This document shows positions 4,845 to 13,451 of a stretch of 35,112 nt of DNA, piece by piece. Source of the stretch: a virus. Within the stretch, counting starts at the first letter, position 1. Every line of letters starts with the position of its first letter. The notes under the pieces are model-generated. The model was not told where the DNA came from and did not search any database. It saw nothing but the letters and a program-made list of their open reading frames with translations. Location of the stretch: positions 1 through 35,112 of the IMG/VR virus record IMGVR_UViG_3300046318_000098, one strand, 5' to 3'. The translations under genes and the position numbers were made by a program.

Positions 4845-5558
4845 ATGACAAAAATAAGTACATATACATTAGACGAAAAGATAACCGCACTTGATAAGTG
4901 GATTGGATCTGATGTTAATCAACAGAACAGAACTAAAAACTTTACACCTAAGAAGTTAGCCGAGTACTTTAACGAAAATCAAGTTATTAATATTGGTGTT
5001 CCGTTACAGTATAAGTACTATACACTAGATCCTTTAGAAGCTAGACCTAACGGAACCTTGACGTTTATACCAGAGAGAGGAGCTACGGTTAATTTTTCTT
5101 CTATAAGTACATTTATTCTTAGTAAGTACACAATGAAACAGAACATAGTTTCTGACTTCCTTGATTTCTTAAATAAATGTGAGGTTCTTATATTCAAATC
5201 TAGCGATATTAATTCATTTGGATTTTATAAGATATCTGATATTGTAATATACGATGAGGAACCCAACTTCTTTACTGTTACTGTAGATTATAGAACAGGG
5301 CACGGTTTTATGGAGGAGGACGAGGACTACATGATATCTCTTGTTAGTTTAGATTCTGCTGTAGATAAAACATTTGTATTTACACAAGACACTCCTGCTA
5401 ATCCATGGATAATCAATCACAATCTTGATAAATTTCCATCAGTAACAATGGTGCTATCTACTGGACAAGTAGGTATGGCTGATGTTAATTATATAGACGC
5501 AAACAACTTAACAATAACTTTTTCTGGAGATGAATCTGGAAAAGCATATATGAACTAA
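4845..5558 (+). CDS. Tail-fibre/appendage protein with shared N-terminal anchor module
   Basis: The 237-residue protein starts M-T-K-I-S-T-Y-T-L-D-E-K-I-T-A-L-D-K-W-I-G-S-D, then T-K-N-F-T; nearly the same module opens the 87-residue protein at 12655. The middle is beta-rich without recognised motifs. The C-terminal 60 residues (N-P-W-I-I-N-H-N-L, P-S-V-T-M-V, Y-I-D-A-N-N-L-T-I-T-F, G-K-A-Y-M-N) match a small domain I know from many phage tail fibres (W-x-I-x-H-N-L ... G-K-A-Y). It opens a run of fibre genes with 1-2 base gaps. The fibre or adaptor role is well supported; its position in the tail is not known. Confidence 0.75.
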   Translation: MTKISTYTLDEKITALDKWIGSDVNQQNRTKNFTPKKLAEYFNENQVINIGVPLQYKYYTLDPLEARPNGTLTFIPERGATVNFSSISTFILSKYTMKQNIVSDFLDFLNKCEVLIFKSSDINSFGFYKISDIVIYDEEPNFFTVTVDYRTGHGFMEEDEDYMISLVSLDSAVDKTFVFTQDTPANPWIINHNLDKFPSVTMVLSTGQVGMADVNYIDANNLTITFSGDESGKAYMN

Positions 5559-5560
5559 CT

Positions 5561-6886
5561 ATGGCAATACAGTTTTTAAACAATCTAAACCTCAACGACA
5601 ACCAACTTCTAAACGCTAAGGTTCAGGTTGCGTCAACAGCTCCTACAGCTGCTAAGGGTCAAATATACTTAGACAGTACTACTAATGTAAATACGTTTAA
5701 GTACCACGACGGATCACAATGGATAGGTTTAAAGCAATTAAACTTAAACAACAGTACATTTATTAACCTATCTAATTTAAGCGCTACAGGAAGTAATGTC
5801 ATTAGTTTAGAGGCAAGTTTAAACGCTACCGGGACTCCAGACAATACAAAATTCTTAAGAGGAGATAATACTTGGGCTGCTCCATTACAGTATGCTGGAT
5901 GGACGTTATCTGGTAATACAGGAACTCCACAATCAATAGATTCTGGAAATACAGTTAGCATATTAGGTGGAACAGTTATGTCTACAGTAGCTAGTGCTGC
6001 AGATACATTAACTATCAACCACGCATCAGTATCAAGAATAAATACTACTTCTACAGCATCTCCATCAGCTGGCGCGACATTTACCGCAGTTGACAGTGTT
6101 ACTAGTAGCGCTGAAGGACATATAACTGCTTTAAATTTAAAGACAGTTACATTACCATCTAACCCTACAATTACTTTAACCGGTGATGTTACAGGGTCTG
6201 GAACAACATCTATCGCAACTACGATTGCTTCTGGTGCTGTAGAATTCGCAATGATCGACCCCGCGGCGGTTATTACTTCAAGCGAAGGAATAGCTAGTAA
6301 CAACAATGATGTTACACTACCAACGAGTGCCGCTGTAAAATCTTATGTTGATTCATCTTTAGTTGGATCTTTAATATTTCAAGGTGGGTATAACGCTGCT
6401 ACAAATACACCAAATTTAGATTCACCTCCAACAGGTGTGATCAAAAAAGGTTTTATGTGGACAGTCACTGCTGATGGGTTATTCTTTACCGAACAAGTTA
6501 GAATTGGGGATTCATTAATTGCAAACATTGACACACCTACAACATTAGCAGATTGGACAAGAGTACAAAGCAATATTGATTTAGCTACACTTTCAACTGT
6601 AGGTATTGGTAATGTAAATGCAGGAACAGGTATTAGTGTATCTTATTCTAATGGCACAGCTACTGTAAGTACTACATCAATATCCGCTACTGGGCAGATT
6701 ACAGCTGGATCTTTATCGGGCACTGTAACACATGCATTTGGTTTAAATACTATGGTACAAACATACGATGCAACATCCGGTGATACCGTATATTGTGACG
6801 TAACTAGAACAACAACTTCTGTAACAGCTACTATTGCAGCTGTAAATGCTAATAATATAATTATTTTAGTACAAAAAATAGGATAA
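5561..6886 (+). CDS. Tail-fibre protein, 441 residues
   Basis: The N-terminus (A-I-Q-F-L-N-N-L-N-L-N-D-N-Q-L-L-N-A-K-V-Q) and the following G-Q-I-Y-L-D-S-T-T-N-V-N-T-F-K-Y-H-D-G-S-Q-W segment are typical of phage fibre proteins, in which such short 'N-Q-L-L-N-A ... G-Q-I-Y' modules form the trimeric stalk base. The remainder is rich in Thr, Ser, Ala and Gly with many T-L-T-G-D-V-T-G-S-G-T repeats, a fibrous beta pattern. There is no catalytic motif and no S74 chaperone end, unlike the next gene. It lies 13 bases before that gene, so the two are probably assembled together. A 215-residue leftward reading frame within it is a repeat-composition shadow. Confidence 0.8.
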   Translation: MAIQFLNNLNLNDNQLLNAKVQVASTAPTAAKGQIYLDSTTNVNTFKYHDGSQWIGLKQLNLNNSTFINLSNLSATGSNVISLEASLNATGTPDNTKFLRGDNTWAAPLQYAGWTLSGNTGTPQSIDSGNTVSILGGTVMSTVASAADTLTINHASVSRINTTSTASPSAGATFTAVDSVTSSAEGHITALNLKTVTLPSNPTITLTGDVTGSGTTSIATTIASGAVEFAMIDPAAVITSSEGIASNNNDVTLPTSAAVKSYVDSSLVGSLIFQGGYNAATNTPNLDSPPTGVIKKGFMWTVTADGLFFTEQVRIGDSLIANIDTPTTLADWTRVQSNIDLATLSTVGIGNVNAGTGISVSYSNGTATVSTTSISATGQITAGSLSGTVTHAFGLNTMVQTYDATSGDTVYCDVTRTTTSVTATIAAVNANNIIILVQKIG

Positions 6887-6899
6887 TAAAATATAATAT

Positions 6900-9800
6900 A
6901 TGAAATTTAAAAGCGATATAGAGGTCCAAGCGGGTCTGAAGGATTCTTCAGGCTCCAATGGTACTTCAGGCCAAGTACTATCTTCAAATGGAGCAACAGT
7001 TAGTTGGATAAACGAAAGCTTAGTTGCTAGCGATGTTCAGAACCAAGTTAAGGCAGGTGTCGCTATAAATAAAGGGCAGGCTGTCTATGTTACTGGAGCT
7101 GACGGAACAAATATAATTGTAGGGTTGGCATCAAATACTTCTGAAGCTACTTCTTCAAAAACATTGGGATTACTTAACGCTACAGTTGCTATTAACGGTT
7201 TTGCTGATGTTGTACAAATAGGCAGATTAGCTGGATTAGATACATCTGCTGCTACTGTTGGCGATCCTGTATGGCTTGGCACTAATGGTAATCTTATCTA
7301 TGGATTAGCAAATAAACCTTATGCTCCTGCTCACTTAGTTTTTATCGGAGTTATCACTAGAGTAAATTCTAACAACGGAGAGATATTCATAAACGTACAA
7401 AACGGTTTTGAATTAAACGAAATTCACGATGTAGACATTAAAACCGATGTGCCAATTAATGGCGATGTACTTGGTTACAACGGAACATTATGGGTAAATA
7501 AAACGATTGCTGAGTGGCTAGGCTTTACACCAGTATCAGTATCAGGAACAGGAACAACAAATACACTACCTAAGTTCACAGGATCAACTACATTAGGTAA
7601 CAGTTCTATCCAAGATTTAACAACAGGAGTATTAATTAATAATTCAATTACTGCTACTTCTGCTATTGCAAGAGGAACAAATTTAACTCCTACATTAGTA
7701 GCTACTGCAAATAATGATATATTAGTTGGATTGGATATTTCTCCTACTTTTACAAATGGAGCTTTTACTACTGTTACAAATGCGTCTTTACGACTTAATG
7801 GTACAAATCAAGGATTTATTTTTGCTGATTATGTTGGCGGAAATAGTAATTATGCAATATATCCAAAAACAATACCTAATGCCAATAATTTTGTTTTAAG
7901 GACTGATAGTTCTAATACAATTTTAAATGCGCCAGCTAGCAATGGTACTCTTTCACTTAGATTAGCTAATACTACTTTTGCTCAAATTTCTCCAACTTCA
8001 GGTAATTTTATACTTCAAAATGGCGGTACATTTACAGACGCTGGTTTTAGATTAGACGTTAACGGAACTGCAAGAGTACAAGGTGCTTTAACTGCTACTG
8101 CTGATTCTACTATTAATGGAGTAAATATAGGATTAGGTGGCGGAGCGGTTGCTTCTAACACAAGGGTAGGCACAAGCGCTTTAAATGCTAATACAACAGG
8201 TACTAATAATTCTGCCTTTGGAAATCAATCTTTGTTTTTTAATACAACTGGAGGTTTTAATACTGCATTTGGAGCTGGTTCGCTTAGAATAAACACAACT
8301 GGTTCTGTAAATACAGCGGTTGGATCGGAAGCATTATATAATAATAATGGAGGTCAAAATACAGCGGTTGGAGTATCGGCATTATACGGAAATACTACTG
8401 GAGGTCAAAATATTGCGTTAGGAAGAGATGCTGGAAGGCATATTGCTAACGGAACAACTGCAAATACAATATCTAATAATTCTATATTTTTAGGTTTTGC
8501 AACAAAAGCATTAGCGGACAATCAAACTAATCAAATTGTAATTGGTCATAACGCAATAGGTTTAGGTTCTAACACAACGATTATAGGTAATACATCGACA
8601 ACTGCTACTGCTATTTACGGAGACTTATTGTTAGGCGGTACAACAGATAACGGAACAGATAAGTTACAAGTTACTGGTAGTGCAAATATTACAGGTCAAT
8701 TAAAACTAGGCTCTACAATAACTAATGGCACTTTTACTTATACATTACCAGGAGCTACAGGAACATTAGCTTTAGCTGGAGACATTCCTACGTCTATAGT
8801 AACAACATTCTCAGCAGGTACAACAGGTCTTACACCAAATACAGCTACAAGCGGAGCTATAACATTAGGCGGTACTTTAGTTATTGCAAATGGAGGTACT
8901 GGATCAACAACTGCTGCTGGAGCAAGAACAAATTTAGGCGCTACAACAGTTGGGAGTAATATGTTTACATTAACCAATCCAGGTGCTATTACATTTCCAA
9001 GATTTAATGCTGACAATACTGTTTCTGCATTAGACGCTGCTTCTTTTAGAACAGCTATTGGAGCTGGTACAGGATCAGGCACAGTAACTTCGGTTGCTGC
9101 TTTGACTATAGGTACAACTGGAACAGATATAACATCAACAGTAGCTACAGGAACAACAACTCCGGTAATTACTTTAAATGTTCCAACTGCAAGTGCAACA
9201 AATAGGGGAGCGTTAAGTGCTGCTGATTGGACAACTTTTAATAGCAAAGCTCCAAGATATTCAAGCTATGTAATTGTAAGTCATTCGTCATATACTAATA
9301 TATGTACAATTAACGGAGATGCTCTTGCTTCAGCTATAAAAATGTCTTTTCAAGGAACTTCTGGAGGAGTTGTTGTGAACACAACAGCAGAAATACTTGT
9401 CAATCATTACCAAGATATATCTATAACTTCTAATTCAGGATTTTATTCTCAATTAAATATTAGAATAGTAAGTAACAACAACGAATCTTATTCAATAGAG
9501 GCCCAAGTTATCGGGGCAGCTCAAGCAACGGGATTAAACATCGAAGTATTTCCTTTAAACAGTGAATCTGTTACATTCCAAGGAACATTAGTTACGGCAG
9601 GAACTACTCTTGTGCATACAACTAGACCTGGAATATATATTAGCGCTACAGGAGGGGATACTGGAACTATTTCATCTGGTGGTAATATAAATTCCGGTGG
9701 TGATGTAAACGTAGCCGGTATTTTAAATGTTGGATCGACAACTAATGTTTACCCTGTTATACAAAGAGGCTCAACACCTTCGGGATCACAAGGTATCGTA

Positions 9801-11444
9801 TTAACAGCTGGAGCTAATAAATCCGCAGCTGGAGGAGGAATAACATTTGCAGACAATGCAGATAGCGGAGGCACTATAACTTTGGTTGGTAATTCAGGCG
9901 ATATTTATGGAGGTGGTGTTAATATCACGGCTTACGGTCAATATAACGCTGCTAATATCATAACATTTGCAACAAGAAGTGGAGCAGGAACAACTGCTGA
10001 GCGTATGCGTATCTTTTCAGATGGAAATGTTTCTTTAGGTTCTTCAACACCAACAAATAATGGATATAGATTTCAAGTTAATGGAGGTCAATATGGAACT
10101 TATTTAAAAGGTGGTGATTACGGGACTGGTAGTACAATAGCAAATTTTGTAGATGCGGGCGGAACATCGGCAATGTATGTAAGAGGCGATAATAGAGTCG
10201 GTATTGGAACTGTAAGCCCTAACTATAAGTTGTCGGTAGTTCCTTTAGCTACTTATGGAAATGCTGAAGATGGGAATATAAGTATAAGTGCTTCTGCAAG
10301 TGGAGGAACAGTATCGGCACCTACAACTGCTGGAGGTATAGTTTTTGGAGATCAAAATGTAACTAATGGATACGCAGGAAGAATAGCTGTAATACAGAAT
10401 AGCCCATCAAACTCTACCGCATCACAAATGCGGTTTTATACAAATAGCGGAGGTGGAAATAATTCTACAGCCGAACGTGTGCGTATTACATCTGCTGGTG
10501 ATGTAGGAATAGGAGCTGTTTCTCCTAGGGTTAAATTAGACGTAGAAGCATATACTGCATTTATGTCTTTGTCTTCAGCTATAAATTCAGAAGCTACTAC
10601 AGTTGACCAACAAATAGGAGGAATTGATTTTAGAAAACATTATGCTTTAGCTATAAGCGGATCTATAAGGTTATTGCAATCCGGCGGAGTTAATAATTAT
10701 TCTCAAGGTCATTTAGCTTTTTATACAAATGACGGATCTACGCCTTTTGGAAGCGTGCCTCCTGAAAAAATGCGAATTACTTCGAATGGAACTGTACTAA
10801 TAGGCACAACCACAGACGCAGGGTATAAGTTAACACTAAAGGGTACTGCTGGAATAGGTCAATTTACAAATGGGACTGCTGCAATTGATGCTTATGGGTC
10901 TATTGCTTATTATGGGTGTAATACTGCTACTAATGGTATTAGAATAAATTCAGTCGGTGATTTATTAGTTGGTAAAACAGGAGGGTGGACTGAAAATGGT
11001 TTTCAAACTGAAGCAGGGGCAACTACGGTAGGTATAACAAATAATTCTACGGCAAACAATATATTTTTAAGAAAAAATGGTGTTTCTGGAAATGTAATTG
11101 CGTTTTATTATGATGGTACTGGTGTTGGTTCTATTGCTATAACATCATCTACAACAGGTTATTATACAAGTTCAGATTATAGACTTAAACAAGATTTAAA
11201 ATCTTTTAACGGATTAGATTTAGTTTCTAAAATAAAAGTTTATGATTATGAATGGAAATCAGATGAAACTCGCTCTTATGGAGTTATAGCTCACGAATTA
11301 CAAGAAGTAATACCACAAGCAGTAACTGGAGATAAAGATGCGGAAAAAATGCAATCAGTAGATTATTCAAAATTAGTTCCTATATTAGTAGCATCTATTC
11401 AAGAACTAAAAGCAGAAATTGAACTTTTAAAATCTAAATTGTAA
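6900..11444 (+). CDS. Long tail fibre with YadA-like repeats and C-terminal S74 self-cleaving chaperone
   Basis: The 1514-residue protein is the main candidate receptor-binding fibre. Residues 1-170 form a stalk-like start (G-T-S-G-Q-V-L-S-S-N-G ... V-K-A-G-V-A-I-N-K-G-Q-A-V-Y-V). Residues about 425-515 show YadA/Hep_Hag-type repeats (N-T-A-F-G-A-G-S-L, N-T-A-V-G-S-E-A-L, N-T-A-V-G-V-S-A-L) that build trimeric beta-rolls. Long Ser/Thr/Gly-rich sections with S-G-G-T-I and A-E-R-M-R-I motifs follow. The end has the S74 intramolecular chaperone: S1425-D-Y-R-L-K1430 (catalytic Ser/Lys motif), Y-G-V-I-A-H-E-L-Q, and a terminal coiled coil. The chaperone normally trims itself off after trimer folding. 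Fold class is secure; receptor unknown. Confidence 0.93.
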   Translation: MKFKSDIEVQAGLKDSSGSNGTSGQVLSSNGATVSWINESLVASDVQNQVKAGVAINKGQAVYVTGADGTNIIVGLASNTSEATSSKTLGLLNATVAINGFADVVQIGRLAGLDTSAATVGDPVWLGTNGNLIYGLANKPYAPAHLVFIGVITRVNSNNGEIFINVQNGFELNEIHDVDIKTDVPINGDVLGYNGTLWVNKTIAEWLGFTPVSVSGTGTTNTLPKFTGSTTLGNSSIQDLTTGVLINNSITATSAIARGTNLTPTLVATANNDILVGLDISPTFTNGAFTTVTNASLRLNGTNQGFIFADYVGGNSNYAIYPKTIPNANNFVLRTDSSNTILNAPASNGTLSLRLANTTFAQISPTSGNFILQNGGTFTDAGFRLDVNGTARVQGALTATADSTINGVNIGLGGGAVASNTRVGTSALNANTTGTNNSAFGNQSLFFNTTGGFNTAFGAGSLRINTTGSVNTAVGSEALYNNNGGQNTAVGVSALYGNTTGGQNIALGRDAGRHIANGTTANTISNNSIFLGFATKALADNQTNQIVIGHNAIGLGSNTTIIGNTSTTATAIYGDLLLGGTTDNGTDKLQVTGSANITGQLKLGSTITNGTFTYTLPGATGTLALAGDIPTSIVTTFSAGTTGLTPNTATSGAITLGGTLVIANGGTGSTTAAGARTNLGATTVGSNMFTLTNPGAITFPRFNADNTVSALDAASFRTAIGAGTGSGTVTSVAALTIGTTGTDITSTVATGTTTPVITLNVPTASATNRGALSAADWTTFNSKAPRYSSYVIVSHSSYTNICTINGDALASAIKMSFQGTSGGVVVNTTAEILVNHYQDISITSNSGFYSQLNIRIVSNNNESYSIEAQVIGAAQATGLNIEVFPLNSESVTFQGTLVTAGTTLVHTTRPGIYISATGGDTGTISSGGNINSGGDVNVAGILNVGSTTNVYPVIQRGSTPSGSQGIVLTAGANKSAAGGGITFADNADSGGTITLVGNSGDIYGGGVNITAYGQYNAANIITFATRSGAGTTAERMRIFSDGNVSLGSSTPTNNGYRFQVNGGQYGTYLKGGDYGTGSTIANFVDAGGTSAMYVRGDNRVGIGTVSPNYKLSVVPLATYGNAEDGNISISASASGGTVSAPTTAGGIVFGDQNVTNGYAGRIAVIQNSPSNSTASQMRFYTNSGGGNNSTAERVRITSAGDVGIGAVSPRVKLDVEAYTAFMSLSSAINSEATTVDQQIGGIDFRKHYALAISGSIRLLQSGGVNNYSQGHLAFYTNDGSTPFGSVPPEKMRITSNGTVLIGTTTDAGYKLTLKGTAGIGQFTNGTAAIDAYGSIAYYGCNTATNGIRINSVGDLLVGKTGGWTENGFQTEAGATTVGITNNSTANNIFLRKNGVSGNVIAFYYDGTGVGSIAITSSTTGYYTSSDYRLKQDLKSFNGLDLVSKIKVYDYEWKSDETRSYGVIAHELQEVIPQAVTGDKDAEKMQSVDYSKLVPILVASIQELKAEIELLKSKL

Positions 11445-12265
11445 TGGGTTGGAGTGATTTAGCAAATAATCAAATGGTAAGTTATGCGGATGCTCAGAGC
11501 GGAGGGTTTACTCTTAAACCTGGGCAGTCTTCTGTAACTTCAAACCAGTGTATGACAAAGAACGATGCTTTTACTAAATATAATTTGGCAACAACATCTA
11601 ATACAAACACTGTCGCTTCAAATCAATTAATGAGAAAAGATTATTGGACAGCGGCTACAGTATTACCGTATTCCTATACATTGTATTATCAGACACAGGC
11701 GGATGTTAGCCTTTTTGGATTTACTACAAGTTCCGCTGCGTGTTCTTCTGTATCTCCATCTATAACAGTATATTCTAGTTCAAGCACTATAGCAGCGGGA
11801 ATGGCTTTATTTTATGATCAATATGGCAATAATCAAATATACGCTTCTAGTTATGCTGCAAGTGATCCTTATTTTAAGTTAAACAATTCTTTGGTAAGAT
11901 TTCAACAAAATGACCCTGAAACACTTCAAGGCTATGTCTTATACGATGTATCAACATGTATTGTGAATTCAGTGGTATTTAGTAGCCTTTATTCTTATAC
12001 AGGAAGTTCAAGTGCTAGTTATAGTGGAACAGTTACTATTACTGGAGCAAGTGCTACGTTTAACGCAAGATCAACGTCTACGGGTAACTTTAGTACGGAT
12101 ACAAACATAAACATTGGGGGTAATGCTAGAAGAGCAAGACAAACAACAACTGGAACATTAGATTCAACAACATTTACATTAAGTCCAGGGACATATAGTT
12201 ATACATTCTCTTGTCAAGTTACAGGAGGAGGAACCGGTATAGGTCAAATAATATTTACACAATAA
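11444..12265 (+). CDS. Tail appendage protein with beta-rich repeats, 273 residues
   Basis: It starts M-G-W-S-D-L-A-N-N-Q-M-V-S-Y-A-D-A and contains F-T-L-K-P-G-Q-S-S-V-T-S-N-Q-C-M-T-K-N-D-A. Further on it has a 'Y-x-L-Y-Y-x-T ... C-S-S ... Y-S-S-S-S-T-I-A-A-G-M-A-L-F-Y-D' module, which I recognise from Bacteroidota phage and cell-surface proteins. The second half is Ser/Thr-rich beta sequence ending in a Gly-rich strand. No catalytic residues or membrane segments are visible. It shares one base with the long fibre gene stop (TAATG), suggesting coordinated synthesis as a fibre partner. The function in host binding is inferred from position. Confidence 0.65.
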   Translation: MGWSDLANNQMVSYADAQSGGFTLKPGQSSVTSNQCMTKNDAFTKYNLATTSNTNTVASNQLMRKDYWTAATVLPYSYTLYYQTQADVSLFGFTTSSAACSSVSPSITVYSSSSTIAAGMALFYDQYGNNQIYASSYAASDPYFKLNNSLVRFQQNDPETLQGYVLYDVSTCIVNSVVFSSLYSYTGSSSASYSGTVTITGASATFNARSTSTGNFSTDTNINIGGNARRARQTTTGTLDSTTFTLSPGTYSYTFSCQVTGGGTGIGQIIFTQ

Positions 12266-12295
12266 ACCAATAAATAAACAAATAAACAAACAACA

Positions 12296-12649
12296 ATGAA
12301 AACAATCGAAGCAGTATCCATTTGGGATAACGGAACAGTACAACAAGCAACTATCTTAAATGCTTATGCAGTAAATGTAACATTGAATACGTCTGCAACA
12401 TTTTATTACTCTTTAATGGCTCAAACTGCAGAAGGTAATGTAGGAATGCAATTAGCTCAAGGTAACTTAACTATGACAGGAGAAGCTTATACTGACTGGA
12501 CAGTTGATAATTATGCTTGGGATTGGATTGCAGAACAATTAAATCTTGTAATTACGGGAGAATATGTTCCGCCAGTTCCACCAGAACCAATTGTAGAAGA
12601 AGTAGTTGCTGAGGAAGCAGTAGTTGAAGAAACTCCAGTAGTAGAGTAA
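12296..12649 (+). CDS. Small fibre-module protein with acidic Pro/Val/Glu tail, 117 residues
   Basis: The first 90 residues are a compact beta-rich domain (I-E-A-V-S-I-W-D-N-G-T-V-Q-Q-A-T, F-Y-Y-S-L-M-A, L-A-Q-G-N-L-T-M-T-G-E-A-Y-T-D-W, Y-A-W-D-W-I-A-E-Q-L-N). I have seen this pattern next to fibre genes in other Bacteroidota phages. The last 27 residues are a low-complexity Pro/Val/Glu tail. An A-rich leader of about 30 bases with repeated AATAAAC precedes the ATG, replacing a Shine-Dalgarno sequence. The function is unknown; a tail-associated or fibre-tip role is suggested only by its location. Confidence 0.65.
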   Translation: MKTIEAVSIWDNGTVQQATILNAYAVNVTLNTSATFYYSLMAQTAEGNVGMQLAQGNLTMTGEAYTDWTVDNYAWDWIAEQLNLVITGEYVPPVPPEPIVEEVVAEEAVVEETPVVE

Positions 12650-12654
12650 CTAGT

Positions 12655-12918
12655 ATGACAAAGATTAGTCAATTCCCAGACGATAGCGAAATTACAGTAG
12701 ACGACAAGTTAGTCGGAACTGACGCTGAGAATAGTTTAGAAACTAAAAACTTCACGTTTGCTGATGTAATTAGTTTTCTACAACAGAACCTTTTAATATT
12801 AAACACCCCATCGCTAACTGGCGTGCCTGAGTATGCAGATAATGCAGCGGCAGTTACCGCTGGACTAGTAGTTGGTAGGGTATACAGAACGGCAGATATT
12901 CTAAAAATCGTACATTAA
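12655..12918 (+). CDS. Short fibre-like protein sharing the N-terminal anchor module, 87 residues
   Basis: Residues 1-50 (M-T-K-I-S-Q-F-P-D-D-S-E-I-T-V-D-D-K-L-V-G-T-D ... T-K-N-F-T) repeat the N-terminal module of the 237-residue protein at 4845. The C-terminal 30 residues (Y-A-D-N-A-A-A-V-T-A-G-L-V-V-G-R-V-Y-R-T-A-D-I-L-K-I-V) match a short terminal module I know from Bacteroidota phage fibre proteins. The protein is thus an anchor joined directly to a tip module, with the middle of a full fibre missing. It may be a minimal fibre or the remnant of a deleted one. It closes the fibre cluster before the promoter at 12931. Confidence 0.7.
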   Translation: MTKISQFPDDSEITVDDKLVGTDAENSLETKNFTFADVISFLQQNLLILNTPSLTGVPEYADNAAAVTAGLVVGRVYRTADILKIVH

Positions 12919-12930
12919 AAAATAATTTTG

Positions 12931-12939
12931 TATATTTGC
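12931..12939 (+). promoter_or_regulatory. Promoter-like -7 element ahead of the packaging genes
   Basis: TATATTTGC fits the Bacteroidota TAnnTTTG element and sits 19 bases before the ATG at 12958 in the only sizeable gap around it. No clear -33 TTTG is seen. Confidence 0.6.
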
Positions 12940-12957
12940 CAATAAATTTAAATCAAA

Positions 12958-13224
12958 ATGAAAAAAGCAGAAGAAAAAAAATCAATTGAAGAAAAAGAAT
13001 TAAAGAAGTTACAAGAACTTGAGTCATTCTTTAAAAGTGCTAATGAGGCGTTAGGTCAATTAACAACAGATTACGAATTCAAGAAGTCTGACGTTTTGAG
13101 ACAGGTTAACGAAAAGTTAATCAAACAAGACGAACTTAAAAAAGAACTAGCTGGGATCTACGGAGAAAATATCTCTATAAACATTAACACAGGGGAGATC
13201 TCTGAAGGTGAAGCTCAGGCATAA
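12958..13224 (+). CDS. Coiled-coil protein of unknown function, 88 residues
   Basis: The sequence is a continuous charged helix for about 70 residues (K-K-A-E-E-K-K-S-I-E-E-K-E-L-K-K-L-Q-E-L ...). It is followed by a short beta end, I-Y-G-E-N-I-S-I-N-I-N-T-G-E-I-S-E-G. A helical rod finished by a 'Y-G-x-x-x-x-x-I-N-x-x-T-G-E' segment is a pattern I recognise from conserved small phage proteins near structural genes, with no known function. It is the first gene after the promoter at 12931, and its stop shares one base with the next ATG. No membrane span or signal is present. Confidence 0.7.
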   Translation: MKKAEEKKSIEEKELKKLQELESFFKSANEALGQLTTDYEFKKSDVLRQVNEKLIKQDELKKELAGIYGENISININTGEISEGEAQA

Positions 13225-13451
13225 TGTTCGACATTAGAAAAATAACAATAGGGGCTGACTACAAGAGTAATGGTATGCATTACATTGTAGGTCAGCTTGT
13301 ATTGAATAATTCCCACACAATACATCACATACGACTAGACGATAGCACAGGAGGAATAAAGATCTGGATAGAGAAGGAAGACGAAGTATTTCTCTGGAAA
13401 GAATTTAATGCTAACATGCCAATCTCTATAGAGTATAACATCAACTTCTAA
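13224..13451 (+). CDS. Conserved small phage protein, 75 residues
   Basis: The protein is mostly beta (I-R-K-I-T-I-G-A-D-Y-K-S-N-G-M-H-Y-I-V-G-Q-L-V, H-T-I-H-H-I-R-L-D-D, I-K-I-W-I-E-K-E-D-E-V-F-L-W-K-E-F-N, P-I-S-I-E-Y-N-I-N-F). The G-A-D-Y-K ... M-H-Y-I-V-G-Q and K-I-W-I-E-K ... L-W-K-E-F-N segments are familiar from small proteins conserved in Bacteroidota and marine phages. I know no function. Position between the packaging promoter and the terminase genes, with one-base overlaps on both sides, places it in that operon. Confidence 0.75.
   Translation: MFDIRKITIGADYKSNGMHYIVGQLVLNNSHTIHHIRLDDSTGGIKIWIEKEDEVFLWKEFNANMPISIEYNINF

Noticed and set aside
5659-6306. A 215-residue leftward open frame across the fibre gene at 5561-6886
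   Set aside because: Its Val/Ala/Leu-rich, motif-free sequence is the complement of Thr/Ser/Asn repeat codons in the fibre gene. It has no promoter-like element and no spacing typical of this genome.
8738-9247. A 169-residue leftward open frame inside the long fibre gene
   Set aside because: It has the same repeat-composition artefact: long runs of V, A, P without domain features, fully inside a well-supported rightward gene.
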